Positions 1 to 6,780 of a DNA stretch of 11,962 nt are shown here, piece after piece. A program made the translations under genes and the position numbers. The stretch lies in the NCBI GenBank assembly GCA_003499715.1, contig DNSH01000085.1:1-11962 (forward strand), written 5' to 3'. Source of the stretch: Candidatus Mesolinea sp. GTDB taxonomy: Bacteria; Chloroflexota; Anaerolineae; Anaerolineales; Anaerolineaceae. The notes beneath the pieces were generated by a model. It was given only the letters and a program-made list of their open reading frames with translations, was not told where the DNA came from and ran no database searches. Positions within the stretch are counted from its first letter, which is position 1; every line of letters begins with the position of its first letter.

Positions 1-999
1 GTTATAAAGGACCTGTAGCTGCGCATGCATTTCCGCGGCGCTCTTAAAGCTGCCATCTAAGGCTGCTTCCAAAAAGCGCATTTCCTCATCATTTAGGCGC
101 CGTTGGACTTCATAAGAATAGGAGGCTTCAAAATGCCGAGGGGAATTAGCGATATCTTCCGGACGGTTAGGGCCAACAGCGACGGAACCAGGGGCTTGCC
201 GACCGGTAAATAAGTGGTGAAGTGCCCGGGCACTAAATTGCAGGAGGTCAAATTGTTGCACCTCAGGTTGGGGTTTTTCTGGCTGCCAATGCCCAATGTT
301 CCAATCCACCATGATCACCTTTTGGCGTGGCTCATTCCAATAGTAATGCAACAGTTTGTGATCCAAATAAGTCGCACCGCGGCGATGAGCCTGCTCCAAC
401 AGTTCGGTGACTTGCAAAGCAATATCCAGGACCTGTTTCATCGTCAGGTTATGGATAAAATTGCCGCGAGTGTAGCCAGCATCGCAGAGCATGTAGAGGT
501 TATCCTCCCAGCGCCGCTCGAGCACTACGAAGGGTAACCAGCCATCGGCTAAGCGCTGCTCGTATTCCGCTAGGAGGTATTCGATCTCATCAGGCTCGAA
601 GAAAATCAGTGTGCCAGTGATGTGAGCTGCTTCGGCTTGCCGCTGTAGGTCCTTAGAGAGCGGGGCAATTTCAGCTGGCCAAGCCGTACCTGAATCGGGT
701 TTTAGGTAACCGGCAGCTAACATCGGCGTTAGGTTGTTTAGTCCTCGTAAGCCAGCTAGAATATGGTACTCTTCCAAGAAGAGCGGTTTAGCGTAAGCCA
801 GTTTATCATGGCGCATTACCTTGAAGGCAGGCTCACGCTTGAAGGGGCGCTCACCATTCGCGCTTTTGAGCAGGAAAACGCGGGCACTGGAGCCGGCAGC
901 CTCGGGGATAGCATAGTCATGCTGACCAGCGCTAAGCCAGGTGTCTAATGGTTCAGCTAAGTAAAGCCCATTACGGGCATCTAATTTTTGTTCTTTCAT
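1..999 (-). CDS. Divergent Ser/Thr protein-kinase-like protein, C-terminus cut by window edge
   Basis: The frame is open from ATG at 999 down to base 1 (333 codons, no stop), so the gene runs off the left edge. A GGAAAG Shine-Dalgarno-like sequence lies just before the ATG. The translation reads as a kinase fold. A beta3-type 'AFKVMR' contains K60, and helix C 'FLEEYHILAGL' contains E77. A hinge-like segment lies near residues 157-175. The catalytic loop 'YLDHKLLHYYW' has D213 and K215, but His218 stands where the metal-binding Asn is normally found. 'MVDWN' with D232 replaces DFG. A helix-F-like segment 'FDLLQFSARALHHLFTGR' covers about 250-267. The stretch between D232 and D251 is only about 18 residues and has no APE motif, so the activation segment is very short. 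No classical GxGxxG loop is visible; 'GSSARVF' near residue 36 may replace it. No membrane segment is seen. The gene starts 25 nt after the 965-codon kinase-like gene and is probably cotranscribed with it. Whether it is active or a pseudokinase, and its substrate, are unknown. Confidence 0.8.
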   Translation of the reverse strand, partial: MKEQKLDARNGLYLAEPLDTWLSAGQHDYAIPEAAGSSARVFLLKSANGERPFKREPAFKVMRHDKLAYAKPLFLEEYHILAGLRGLNNLTPMLAAGYLKPDSGTAWPAEIAPLSKDLQRQAEAAHITGTLIFFEPDEIEYLLAEYEQRLADGWLPFVVLERRWEDNLYMLCDAGYTRGNFIHNLTMKQVLDIALQVTELLEQAHRRGATYLDHKLLHYYWNEPRQKVIMVDWNIGHWQPEKPQPEVQQFDLLQFSARALHHLFTGRQAPGSVAVGPNRPEDIANSPRHFEASYSYEVQRRLNDEEMRFLEAALDGSFKSAAEMHAQLQVLYN

Positions 1000-1024
1000 C
1001 GTCTTTCCGTTTGCGCTGCCTATT

Positions 1025-3922
1025 CTACCATTTCTGGTGAGAGAAGGCAGTGAAGATATCGATATCCCGAGAAACGAGCTCACTTGCCCAAGGCAACAAA
1101 GGATGCAGAGCATCTAGGTCTTGTACAGTTTGCCTAAACGCTTGCCAGTTATTCTGCTTCAGCAGCTGGTTGTATTGCTCCTGCCACAATTGCAAGCGCA
1201 CCGAAGGTTCATCTCGACGCTCGATGAGCGCCGTGAGCTGGGCGAGGGAAAACATTGTATCCGCTGCGCTGGTGCGGGCTAAACGCGAACCAGCTAAATC
1301 AGCTTGGTTGATTACATCTAGAGCTCTGGCTAATTCTCGCAGGTGGCGAGAAATCTGCAGCAGGGCTTGGTTGACGCTGCTGAAGAGCGTTTGATGCGTT
1401 ACAACCAACCATCGCACTGCACCGTTTTGGGTTTGCTCAAGTTGCTGCCAAGACTTGAAGAAGAACTCCTGTGCTTCGTCGTCCAAGAAAATCAATTCGC
1501 GCGTAAGCTCGGGGTAAATGCCGCGCTCGGATATGCGCTGCCATTGCGAGGCGAATTTGCTTAGGTAGGCACAAGATTGCACAAATTTCTCAGGCAATTG
1601 GCTCGTGGATGGAAGTTCTAAACTCGCCCATTTGCGATGACGGATAGCTTGAAGCGCTGGCAGTAGCTGCTCCTGCCAGAGTTGCTGAGCAGTTTGAGCT
1701 TCTTGGATGATCTGCCAATGACGGATTTTTTCAGGAAAAGCTGGAATATCAAGAGCGTCTGTGCTCGCGATTGCGTCTTTCCAGTTTTCTAAAGCTGTGA
1801 GCACCGCCATTGCCTCCTGCAACTGAGTTTGATCTTGCTGCGGGAAGGAAGAAAGTTCAAGCGTCTTTGGTTGGAGCGGCAGGGTGCTATAGATAGATTC
1901 AAAAGCTTGCGCTAATGCCTGATAAAGTACGTAAAATTCGGGTAAGGTTGTCCGCACGGCTTGTAATACCGAGGTTAAATCTTGATTCAACTGTAAAGCC
2001 TTATGAAAACCCTGCAATGCACCAGCTTGGGCTCCATTCAGCTTAATGGTTGCGCCTAACTCCTTTGGCACTTCAATCGTGATGTAACCATAATCAATCC
2101 ATGCGATTGGCCAGTTTTCTTGTTGGGCTTGCGCACGCACTGCTTCAATATCCGTGGCATGCTGGAGGATATTCACGAGGGCATACAAATTCGTCAGCCA
2201 GCCTGGCTGGCTAAGGAGCGCTGCCACCCGCGGTTTATTTGCGTTGAGTTGCGCAGCAAAGTGGGTGAGCGTTTCACCAGGTTTAGGACCTGAGAAAAGT
2301 TTATCCATCCAACTCTGCAAGGCGCTGATTTCATTATCGATGGATTGAAGATAATTTAGTGAAGGCTCCAGCAAGAACAGCTCCCGCAAGGTTTGCCGGC
2401 ACATCTCAAGTTCACCTTCAGACCAGGCGCTGAAAAACTCGCGCAGTTTGGAAAGCAGCAGGTTCAAAGCTTTGGGCAGCTCCCGAGGTAGATTTTGCAA
2501 ACTGACAGCAGGTAAGCGAAAGAGCTCCCGCAAGGTGAGCAATTTGTCTCCTAAAATTTCACCATCGCCTAATTCGTGCCAATTAGCGAGCAAAGCATCC
2601 AGTTGCCCTGAAAAACGTTCCAGCTCTGGCGTAAGGGCATCATTTTCGTTGTGTAAGGCGTGACGGTGAATGAGCTGGAGATGAGCTTCATCTCGCAAGG
2701 GAACGAGCTGATCGTAGAGAGGTAAAGCATAAACACTGGGTATATGAGCAGCTTTACGCAGCTGACTTTTTAACATATTCAGCTGTGATGAGTTATCGAC
2801 TTGACCGCGGATGCCTTCAAGCATCCAAAGAGCTCCTGCCCAATCCGCAAAAAGCACACTTGGGAGTAAGTCCGTTAAAAATGAGTTTTCATGGGCATTG
2901 GGAAGTTTCAAGATGTATTCGGTCACTTTCCATACATCGCCAAAATCCTCTGGCATGTATTGCCTGAGCAGCAGGATCAACTTTTCTAAAGCACTAAAAT
3001 CTTGCTTCTGCGCATAGCCGAGAGCTAAGTGTCGAACTGCTTCTAACACTGCTGGCTTATCAATGGTCACACCTAAAGCTTCGAGCGAATTCTTAAGCTC
3101 GAGCAACGTGTTGAGCGCATCAAGGTTATAGACGGATTGCACTTGTTTGTGAAAGAGAACTTGATAGTCGGTTACGCGCATGGAAAGTGAGCTGAGCAAG
3201 TATTCTGTGCGCAGTTGCAGCTGGGTAAGGTCTTCTTTGGTCAACTGAGCTGCATTGGCGGGCCAATCCAGCTCTGCGATAAGCTCTGGCGCAATTTGAT
3301 TAAGCAGCAGGTTGCCTTCGCCGATGAACTGTTGGTAGTCCAACCAAGCCGGGTCTTTGCCGTTGGTTGGAGGCTGAGCAGACAAGAATAAACCATTTCC
3401 CCAGTCGATAAATGAGAGTTTTCCGTTGGTTTCATCCCAAAAAATATGCTCCATTTTGACGTCGTTCCACGCAATTCCACGCGCGTGCACACGCTCGAGC
3501 AATAAAAAAAGCCCTGAAAGTACGCGCAGTATAAGCACATGCGAGAGCGAGACATCCTCTTGGAGCCGTTGTTTGAGGAGATTAGAGATAGCAATGCCGG
3601 GCACTTCTTCGCTCACGATGAAGAGGGAAGCTGTTTGTGATGTTCCTGGGATGCTTTGATCGAGCAAAATCGGGGTATGGACAAGCAAGCCATTACGGCT
3701 GGCATCTAAGCCGTTGAGGCTGGCAAGAATATGCCCTTCATTTTCAATTTGGGCGGCTTGGCGTAAGATCGTTCCACCAGATGCATTTTGTACAGGCCGC
3801 TTCATCAGTCCCATCAGGCCTTCTGGCTGGGATTTTACGCGCAAAACTTCGCCGGCATCGCCTTTGCCCACTTGCTCTAAGAGCTGCCACTGAAAATGGC
3901 GCCCGTTGATTATTCTTGGCAT
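1025..3922 (-). CDS. 965-aa kinase-like protein with long helical C-terminal region
   Basis: The N-terminal ~230 residues form a protein-kinase-like domain. The glycine loop 'VGKGDAGEV' is at about 18-26. The likely beta3 lysine is K41 ('LMKR'), and helix C 'NEGHIL' carries E62. The catalytic loop 'NDVKMEHIFW' has D154 and K156, with His159 in place of the usual metal-binding Asn. 'FIDWG' with D173 stands for DFG, and an APE triplet lies at 211-213. After about residue 250 come roughly 700 residues rich in Leu, Gln, Ala and Glu with few Gly and Pro, which looks like an alpha-helical solenoid or coiled-coil region. I recognise no domain there. There is no signal peptide or membrane segment, so it is probably cytoplasmic. 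The ATG at 3922 is favoured because the glycine loop follows soon after it and TATAAT sits 6 nt upstream. No Shine-Dalgarno sequence is visible. The downstream neighbour shares the same unusual catalytic residues, suggesting a paired signalling function. Phosphotransfer is inferred from the retained Asp and Lys residues; the substrate is unknown. Confidence 0.85.
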   Translation of the reverse strand: MPRIINGRHFQWQLLEQVGKGDAGEVLRVKSQPEGLMGLMKRPVQNASGGTILRQAAQIENEGHILASLNGLDASRNGLLVHTPILLDQSIPGTSQTASLFIVSEEVPGIAISNLLKQRLQEDVSLSHVLILRVLSGLFLLLERVHARGIAWNDVKMEHIFWDETNGKLSFIDWGNGLFLSAQPPTNGKDPAWLDYQQFIGEGNLLLNQIAPELIAELDWPANAAQLTKEDLTQLQLRTEYLLSSLSMRVTDYQVLFHKQVQSVYNLDALNTLLELKNSLEALGVTIDKPAVLEAVRHLALGYAQKQDFSALEKLILLLRQYMPEDFGDVWKVTEYILKLPNAHENSFLTDLLPSVLFADWAGALWMLEGIRGQVDNSSQLNMLKSQLRKAAHIPSVYALPLYDQLVPLRDEAHLQLIHRHALHNENDALTPELERFSGQLDALLANWHELGDGEILGDKLLTLRELFRLPAVSLQNLPRELPKALNLLLSKLREFFSAWSEGELEMCRQTLRELFLLEPSLNYLQSIDNEISALQSWMDKLFSGPKPGETLTHFAAQLNANKPRVAALLSQPGWLTNLYALVNILQHATDIEAVRAQAQQENWPIAWIDYGYITIEVPKELGATIKLNGAQAGALQGFHKALQLNQDLTSVLQAVRTTLPEFYVLYQALAQAFESIYSTLPLQPKTLELSSFPQQDQTQLQEAMAVLTALENWKDAIASTDALDIPAFPEKIRHWQIIQEAQTAQQLWQEQLLPALQAIRHRKWASLELPSTSQLPEKFVQSCAYLSKFASQWQRISERGIYPELTRELIFLDDEAQEFFFKSWQQLEQTQNGAVRWLVVTHQTLFSSVNQALLQISRHLRELARALDVINQADLAGSRLARTSAADTMFSLAQLTALIERRDEPSVRLQLWQEQYNQLLKQNNWQAFRQTVQDLDALHPLLPWASELVSRDIDIFTAFSHQKW

Positions 3923-3928
3923 GTGCTG

Positions 3929-3934
3929 ATTATA
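3929..3934 (-). promoter_or_regulatory. -10 hexamer TATAAT for the 965-aa kinase-like gene (leaderless)
   Basis: On the minus strand a perfect TATAAT is followed by 6 nt (CAGCAC) and then the ATG at 3922. Transcription starting about 7 nt after the hexamer would begin at or next to the A of the ATG, giving a leaderless mRNA. No Shine-Dalgarno sequence is present. The -35 region at 16-18 nt spacing is only T-rich and does not match well. The AT-rich sequence makes a chance hexamer possible. Confidence 0.45.
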
Positions 3935-3967
3935 AACGAGGTCATTAAAACCAAAAATTAAAGCTTA

Positions 3968-3986
3968 ACGTCCCCAAAAGGGGCGT
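3968..3986 (-). terminator. Hairpin downstream of the aldo/keto reductase, possible terminator
   Basis: Read on the minus strand, ACGCCCC-TTTT-GGGG(A)CGT forms a 7-bp stem with one bulged A and a 4-nt loop. It is followed by TAAGCTTTAATTTTTGG, which is only moderately T-rich. It lies about 115 nt after the reductase stop codon and just before the kinase gene promoter, a sensible place to end the upstream transcript. The broken T-tract lowers confidence. Confidence 0.35.
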
Positions 3987-4014
3987 CTAGAAAGCGGTCA
4001 AACTATGTATTTAA

Positions 4015-4037
4015 ATGAGGAGTTTTGCCTCACTCAT
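4015..4037 (-). terminator. Second hairpin after the aldo/keto reductase
   Basis: The arms ATGAGGAG and CTC(A)CTCAT can form an 8-bp stem with one bulged A and a 6-nt loop. On the minus strand the hairpin is followed by TTAAATACATAG, and it begins 65 nt after the reductase stop codon. It could be the first of two weak terminators in this gap or just RNA structure at the transcript end. The tail is not a strong U-tract. Confidence 0.3.
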
Positions 4038-4101
4038 AGTAGCTATTTTTGCCAATTGAAAGTCATAGGCAATTTGTGACGAAAATTATCCCCGTGAATA
4101 T

Positions 4102-5019
4102 TTATGGCAGCTTATTCCCTGCGGCGACGAATATCTCATACCATTCTTCACGGCTGAGGAAGTCGTCAGCTGCTTTGACGCAATCTTTCAGGCGGTTGAT
4201 GTTCATCGTACCAGTGACGGGCTGCATCTTGGCGGGGTGCCGGAGCAGCCAGGCAAGTGCAATCGTGGTATTCGAAACGCCATGCGCGGCAGCAATACGA
4301 TTAATAACCTTGTTGAGCTCCGGAAATTTGGGATTATCTAAGAACACACCTTCAAAGAAGCCATATTGGAACGGTGACCAAGGTTGGATAGTGATTTGGT
4401 TCAGCCGGCAGTAATCAAGGATGCTTCCGTCACGGTCGATGGCACCCTCATTTTCCATGTTGACGTAAATCCCATTGGAAATCATCTGAGAGTGTGGAAT
4501 GCTCAGCTGTAACTGGTTGCATTGGATCTCCTGGTGTAAGTATTTACGCAGCAGCTCGATTTGCATCGGCTTCTGGTTGGAGACGCCAAAATAGCGCACC
4601 TTACCGGAAGAGTGCAGGATGTCGAAAGCCTCAGCCACGTCCTCAGGTTCCACGAGTGCGTCCGGGCGGTGCAGAAGCAAGATGTCGAGGTAATCCGTCT
4701 GCAGCCGGTTGAGCGAGCCGTTGACGCCTTCCAAAATGTGCTCCTTGGAAAAATCGAACATATTAGTGCGAATACCGACCTTAGATTGTAGGATCATCTG
4801 CTCACGAAGGGCGGGGGTCATGCCAATGGCTTTGGCAAACAGCGCTTCGCAAGCGCCATTGCCATAGACGTCGGCATGATCAAAGAAATTAGCACCCAGA
4901 TCGAGTGCGGTTTTGATGAATTTCTCTGCAGAAGCCTGGTCTAACTTTTGGATGCGCATGCATCCTACGGCAATTACTGGCACTTGCAGATCAGATTTAC
5001 CTAATGGAATGGTTCTCAT
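4102..5019 (-). CDS. Aldo/keto reductase, YdhF-like
   Basis: This 305-residue protein has the normal length of an NAD(P)H-dependent aldo/keto reductase, a TIM-barrel enzyme that reduces aldehydes or ketones to alcohols. The full catalytic tetrad is visible: D47 and Y52 in 'FFDHADVYG', K80 in 'LQSKVGI', and H117 in 'LLLHRPD'. 'GTMNINRLKDC' at about 270-280 matches the family's C-terminal cofactor-phosphate-binding segment. Overall it resembles E. coli YdhF, including 'SGKVRYFGVSN' at about 138-148 and the C-terminal 'REEWYEIFVAAGNKLP'. The ATG at 5019 is preceded by AGGAGAAAGGAG, a good ribosome binding site. It starts 48 nt after comM on the same strand but appears to have its own promoter. 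There is no signal peptide, so it is cytoplasmic. The physiological substrate cannot be told from sequence. Confidence 0.95.
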   Translation of the reverse strand: MRTIPLGKSDLQVPVIAVGCMRIQKLDQASAEKFIKTALDLGANFFDHADVYGNGACEALFAKAIGMTPALREQMILQSKVGIRTNMFDFSKEHILEGVNGSLNRLQTDYLDILLLHRPDALVEPEDVAEAFDILHSSGKVRYFGVSNQKPMQIELLRKYLHQEIQCNQLQLSIPHSQMISNGIYVNMENEGAIDRDGSILDYCRLNQITIQPWSPFQYGFFEGVFLDNPKFPELNKVINRIAAAHGVSNTTIALAWLLRHPAKMQPVTGTMNINRLKDCVKAADDFLSREEWYEIFVAAGNKLP

Positions 5020-5041
5020 AATGCTCCTTTCTCCTAGGTTT

Positions 5042-5047
5042 ATTATA
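5042..5047 (-). promoter_or_regulatory. -10 hexamer TATAAT for the aldo/keto reductase
   Basis: TATAAT lies in the 48-nt gap between comM and the reductase, read on the minus strand. Transcription would begin about 15 nt before the ATG, leaving room for the AGGAG-AAAGGAG ribosome binding site. A TTAACC hexamer 18 nt upstream is a fair -35 (4 of 6 matches) and lies inside the end of comM. This suggests the reductase can be expressed independently of comM. Confidence 0.45.
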
Positions 5048-5067
5048 GTGTTGATTAGGGAGGTTGG

Positions 5068-6591
5068 TTAAAATTCAAACTCTTTGGCGCGATATTGCAA
5101 AGCCTCAGCTAAATGCACCTGGGTGATGGCTTCACAATCAGCCAAGTCTGCAATCGTCCGAGCCAGCTTGAGCACGCGATGGTAACCCCGCGCAGTTAAC
5201 TGCATTTGACGCATTGCTACTTGCATGAGCGCTTGTGAAGCCGCGTCCAGCACGCAATACTGGCGCACTTCTGCCGGTGTCATATCCGCATTTGAAAACA
5301 GCTCTGTGCCTGCGAAACGCTTAGCTTGCCTTTCGCGCGCTTTGATCACGCGCTGCCGAATATCTGCAGAAGATTCGCCCAAACGTGCGCTGCTTAGTTT
5401 TTGATATTCTACACGCGGGACGTGAATGAGCATGTCAATGCGATCCAGTAGCGGTCCGGAGATGCGCTTTTGGTAGGTGGTGATGGCGCCGGGGGAGCAG
5501 GTGCATTGCTTTTGAGTATCACCATAGTAGCCACAAGGACATGGGTTCATCGCACCGATAAGCATAAAATTGGCTGGGAAGGTGAGCGTTCCATTCGCGC
5601 GGCTGATAGTCACGCGCTTATCTTCGATGGGCTGGCGCAGCACTTCGAGGATGCGCTGGCCAAATTCGGGCAGCTCGTCCAGAAAGAGCACGCCGCGATG
5701 CGCCAATGAAATCTCGCCGGGATGAGGCATGTTTCCACCACCGACTAAGCCGGCATGGCTGATAGTGTGGTGCGGTGCGCGGAAAGGCCGTAAGCGCATA
5801 AGAGGGGTATCGCTGGGCAGCATGTCACTGATGGAGTAAATCTTGGTTACTTCCAGCGCTTCTTCCAGGCTGAGCGGAGGTAGGATTGAGGTAATCGCCC
5901 GCGCCAGAAGCGTCTTCCCAGCGCCTGGTGGACCAGACATCAGCACGTTATGCCCACCAGCTGCTGCTACTTCCAGTGCTCGTTTGACGTGCTCCTGTCC
6001 TTTGATTTCGCTGAAATCGGTTTGGGCTGTGGGTGGGTCGCTGAGCGCTACAGGTATGGTTTGGGCTGGCAAGATGGGCTGCTCGCCGGTGAGATGAGCG
6101 TACAATTCTGCTAATGATCCAATGGGGATCACTTCCAGATCGGGAATGAGGGCGGCTTCGGCGGCATCGGCTGCTGGTACATACAAGCGCTTAAAACCCT
6201 CTTGCCTGGCGGTGGCAGCGATGGCTAAAACGCCGCGCACATGCCTCACAGAGCCATCCAGAGAGAGCTCACCAACTACGAGCGCACCTTCGATTTCTTC
6301 TTGAGTGATTTGTTCACCAGCAATCAACACCCCCACAGCGATCGGTAAATCGAAGGAAGGACCTTCTTTGCGCACGGAGGCGGGTGCTAAGTTGACAGTG
6401 ATGGGTTTGCGTGGATAGGCGAGGTTTGCATTTTTTATGGCGGAGTAGACACGCTCCCGGCTTTCTTTTACGGCTTCATCCGGCAAACCGACGATAGCCA
6501 TGTGCGGCAAGCCTTGCCCAAAATCGACCTCGATATCGATAATAACTCCATCCAAGCCGATAACTGCGCAAGAAAGCACATGAGCAAGCAT
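5068..6591 (-). CDS. comM: ComM/YifB-family Mg-chelatase-like AAA+ ATPase
   Basis: At 507 residues this is full length for the ComM/YifB family. Members studied elsewhere act as hexameric DNA helicases that help integrate incoming single-stranded DNA during natural transformation, though many non-competent bacteria also carry the gene. The N-terminal ~165 residues are the Lon-protease-like fold typical of the family ('GLPDEAVKESRERV' at about 35-48). The AAA+ core has Walker A 'GPPGAGKT' (220-227) and Walker B 'VLFLDE' (301-306). A Cys cluster (C351, C353, C363, C365) lies in the conserved 'NPCPCGYYGD' region. The arginine-finger-like 'LLDRID' has R384, and the C-terminal helical lid holds 'ARGYHRVLKLARTIADL'. 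The ATG at 6591 begins 'MLAHVLSCAVIGLDG', the usual start of the family. There is no Shine-Dalgarno site, but a strong promoter sits directly upstream. No other competence gene is visible in the window. Confidence 0.95.
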   Translation of the reverse strand: MLAHVLSCAVIGLDGVIIDIEVDFGQGLPHMAIVGLPDEAVKESRERVYSAIKNANLAYPRKPITVNLAPASVRKEGPSFDLPIAVGVLIAGEQITQEEIEGALVVGELSLDGSVRHVRGVLAIAATARQEGFKRLYVPAADAAEAALIPDLEVIPIGSLAELYAHLTGEQPILPAQTIPVALSDPPTAQTDFSEIKGQEHVKRALEVAAAGGHNVLMSGPPGAGKTLLARAITSILPPLSLEEALEVTKIYSISDMLPSDTPLMRLRPFRAPHHTISHAGLVGGGNMPHPGEISLAHRGVLFLDELPEFGQRILEVLRQPIEDKRVTISRANGTLTFPANFMLIGAMNPCPCGYYGDTQKQCTCSPGAITTYQKRISGPLLDRIDMLIHVPRVEYQKLSSARLGESSADIRQRVIKARERQAKRFAGTELFSNADMTPAEVRQYCVLDAASQALMQVAMRQMQLTARGYHRVLKLARTIADLADCEAITQVHLAEALQYRAKEFEF

Positions 6592-6597
6592 GGCATA

Positions 6598-6626
6598 AGT
6601 TTAGAGGTAAAGGGGCAGGCTGTCAA
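6598..6626 (-). promoter_or_regulatory. Sigma70-type promoter of comM, leaderless
   Basis: On the minus strand TTGACA (6621-6626), a 17-nt spacer and TAAACT (6598-6603) form a good housekeeping promoter. The -10 ends 6 nt (TATGCC) before the comM ATG, so transcription would start at or beside the start codon and the mRNA would lack a leader. This agrees with the absence of a Shine-Dalgarno sequence. Confidence 0.65.
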
Positions 6627-6780
6627 CGGAATTTTTCTAAAATAAGTGGAAAGTTGACCGAATTGACATTAGTTTTTATTCATCATGAGTCAGACGTAAA
6701 AAAAACCCCCTAATGAAGATTAATGATGATAGAATTTTCTGGTTTGGCATTCCAAATCATAGATGTAGAAAGGACCTCCT
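6627..6780. other. Divergent intergenic region between comM and the C25 protease gene
   Basis: This AT-rich spacer between divergent genes has no supported coding sequence. It contains the comM -35 edge, two further TTGAC motifs on the plus strand (TTGACC at 6654 and TTGACA at 6663), an A8C5 tract at about 6698-6710, and an extended -10 for the protease gene. The TTGAC motifs have no convincing -10 partner at 16-18 nt, so they may be an old promoter or a regulator site. Confidence 0.5.
6727..6735 (+). promoter_or_regulatory. Extended -10 for the C25 protease gene
   Basis: TGATAGAAT fits the extended -10 pattern TGnTAnnnT with 5 of 6 matches to TATAAT. There is no -35 match at 17 nt, which extended -10 promoters can tolerate. 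The predicted start near 6742 gives a leader of about 39 nt. That leader carries AAAGGA about 6 nt before the ATG at 6781, a good ribosome binding site. Confidence 0.4.

Noticed and set aside
93-296. 67-codon minus-strand frame near the left edge
   Set aside because: It is in a different frame of the partial kinase-like gene, which is continuous from 999 to 1 with clear kinase motifs.
3241-3594. 117-codon minus-strand frame within the kinase-like gene
   Set aside because: It overlaps the catalytic region of the 965-residue protein in another frame and encodes low-information Ser/Cys-rich sequence.
6680-6730. TCATCAT...ATGATGA stem in the comM-protease gap
   Set aside because: Only 7 weak AT-rich pairs around a loop of more than 30 nt, with no T-tract; not credible as a terminator or riboswitch.
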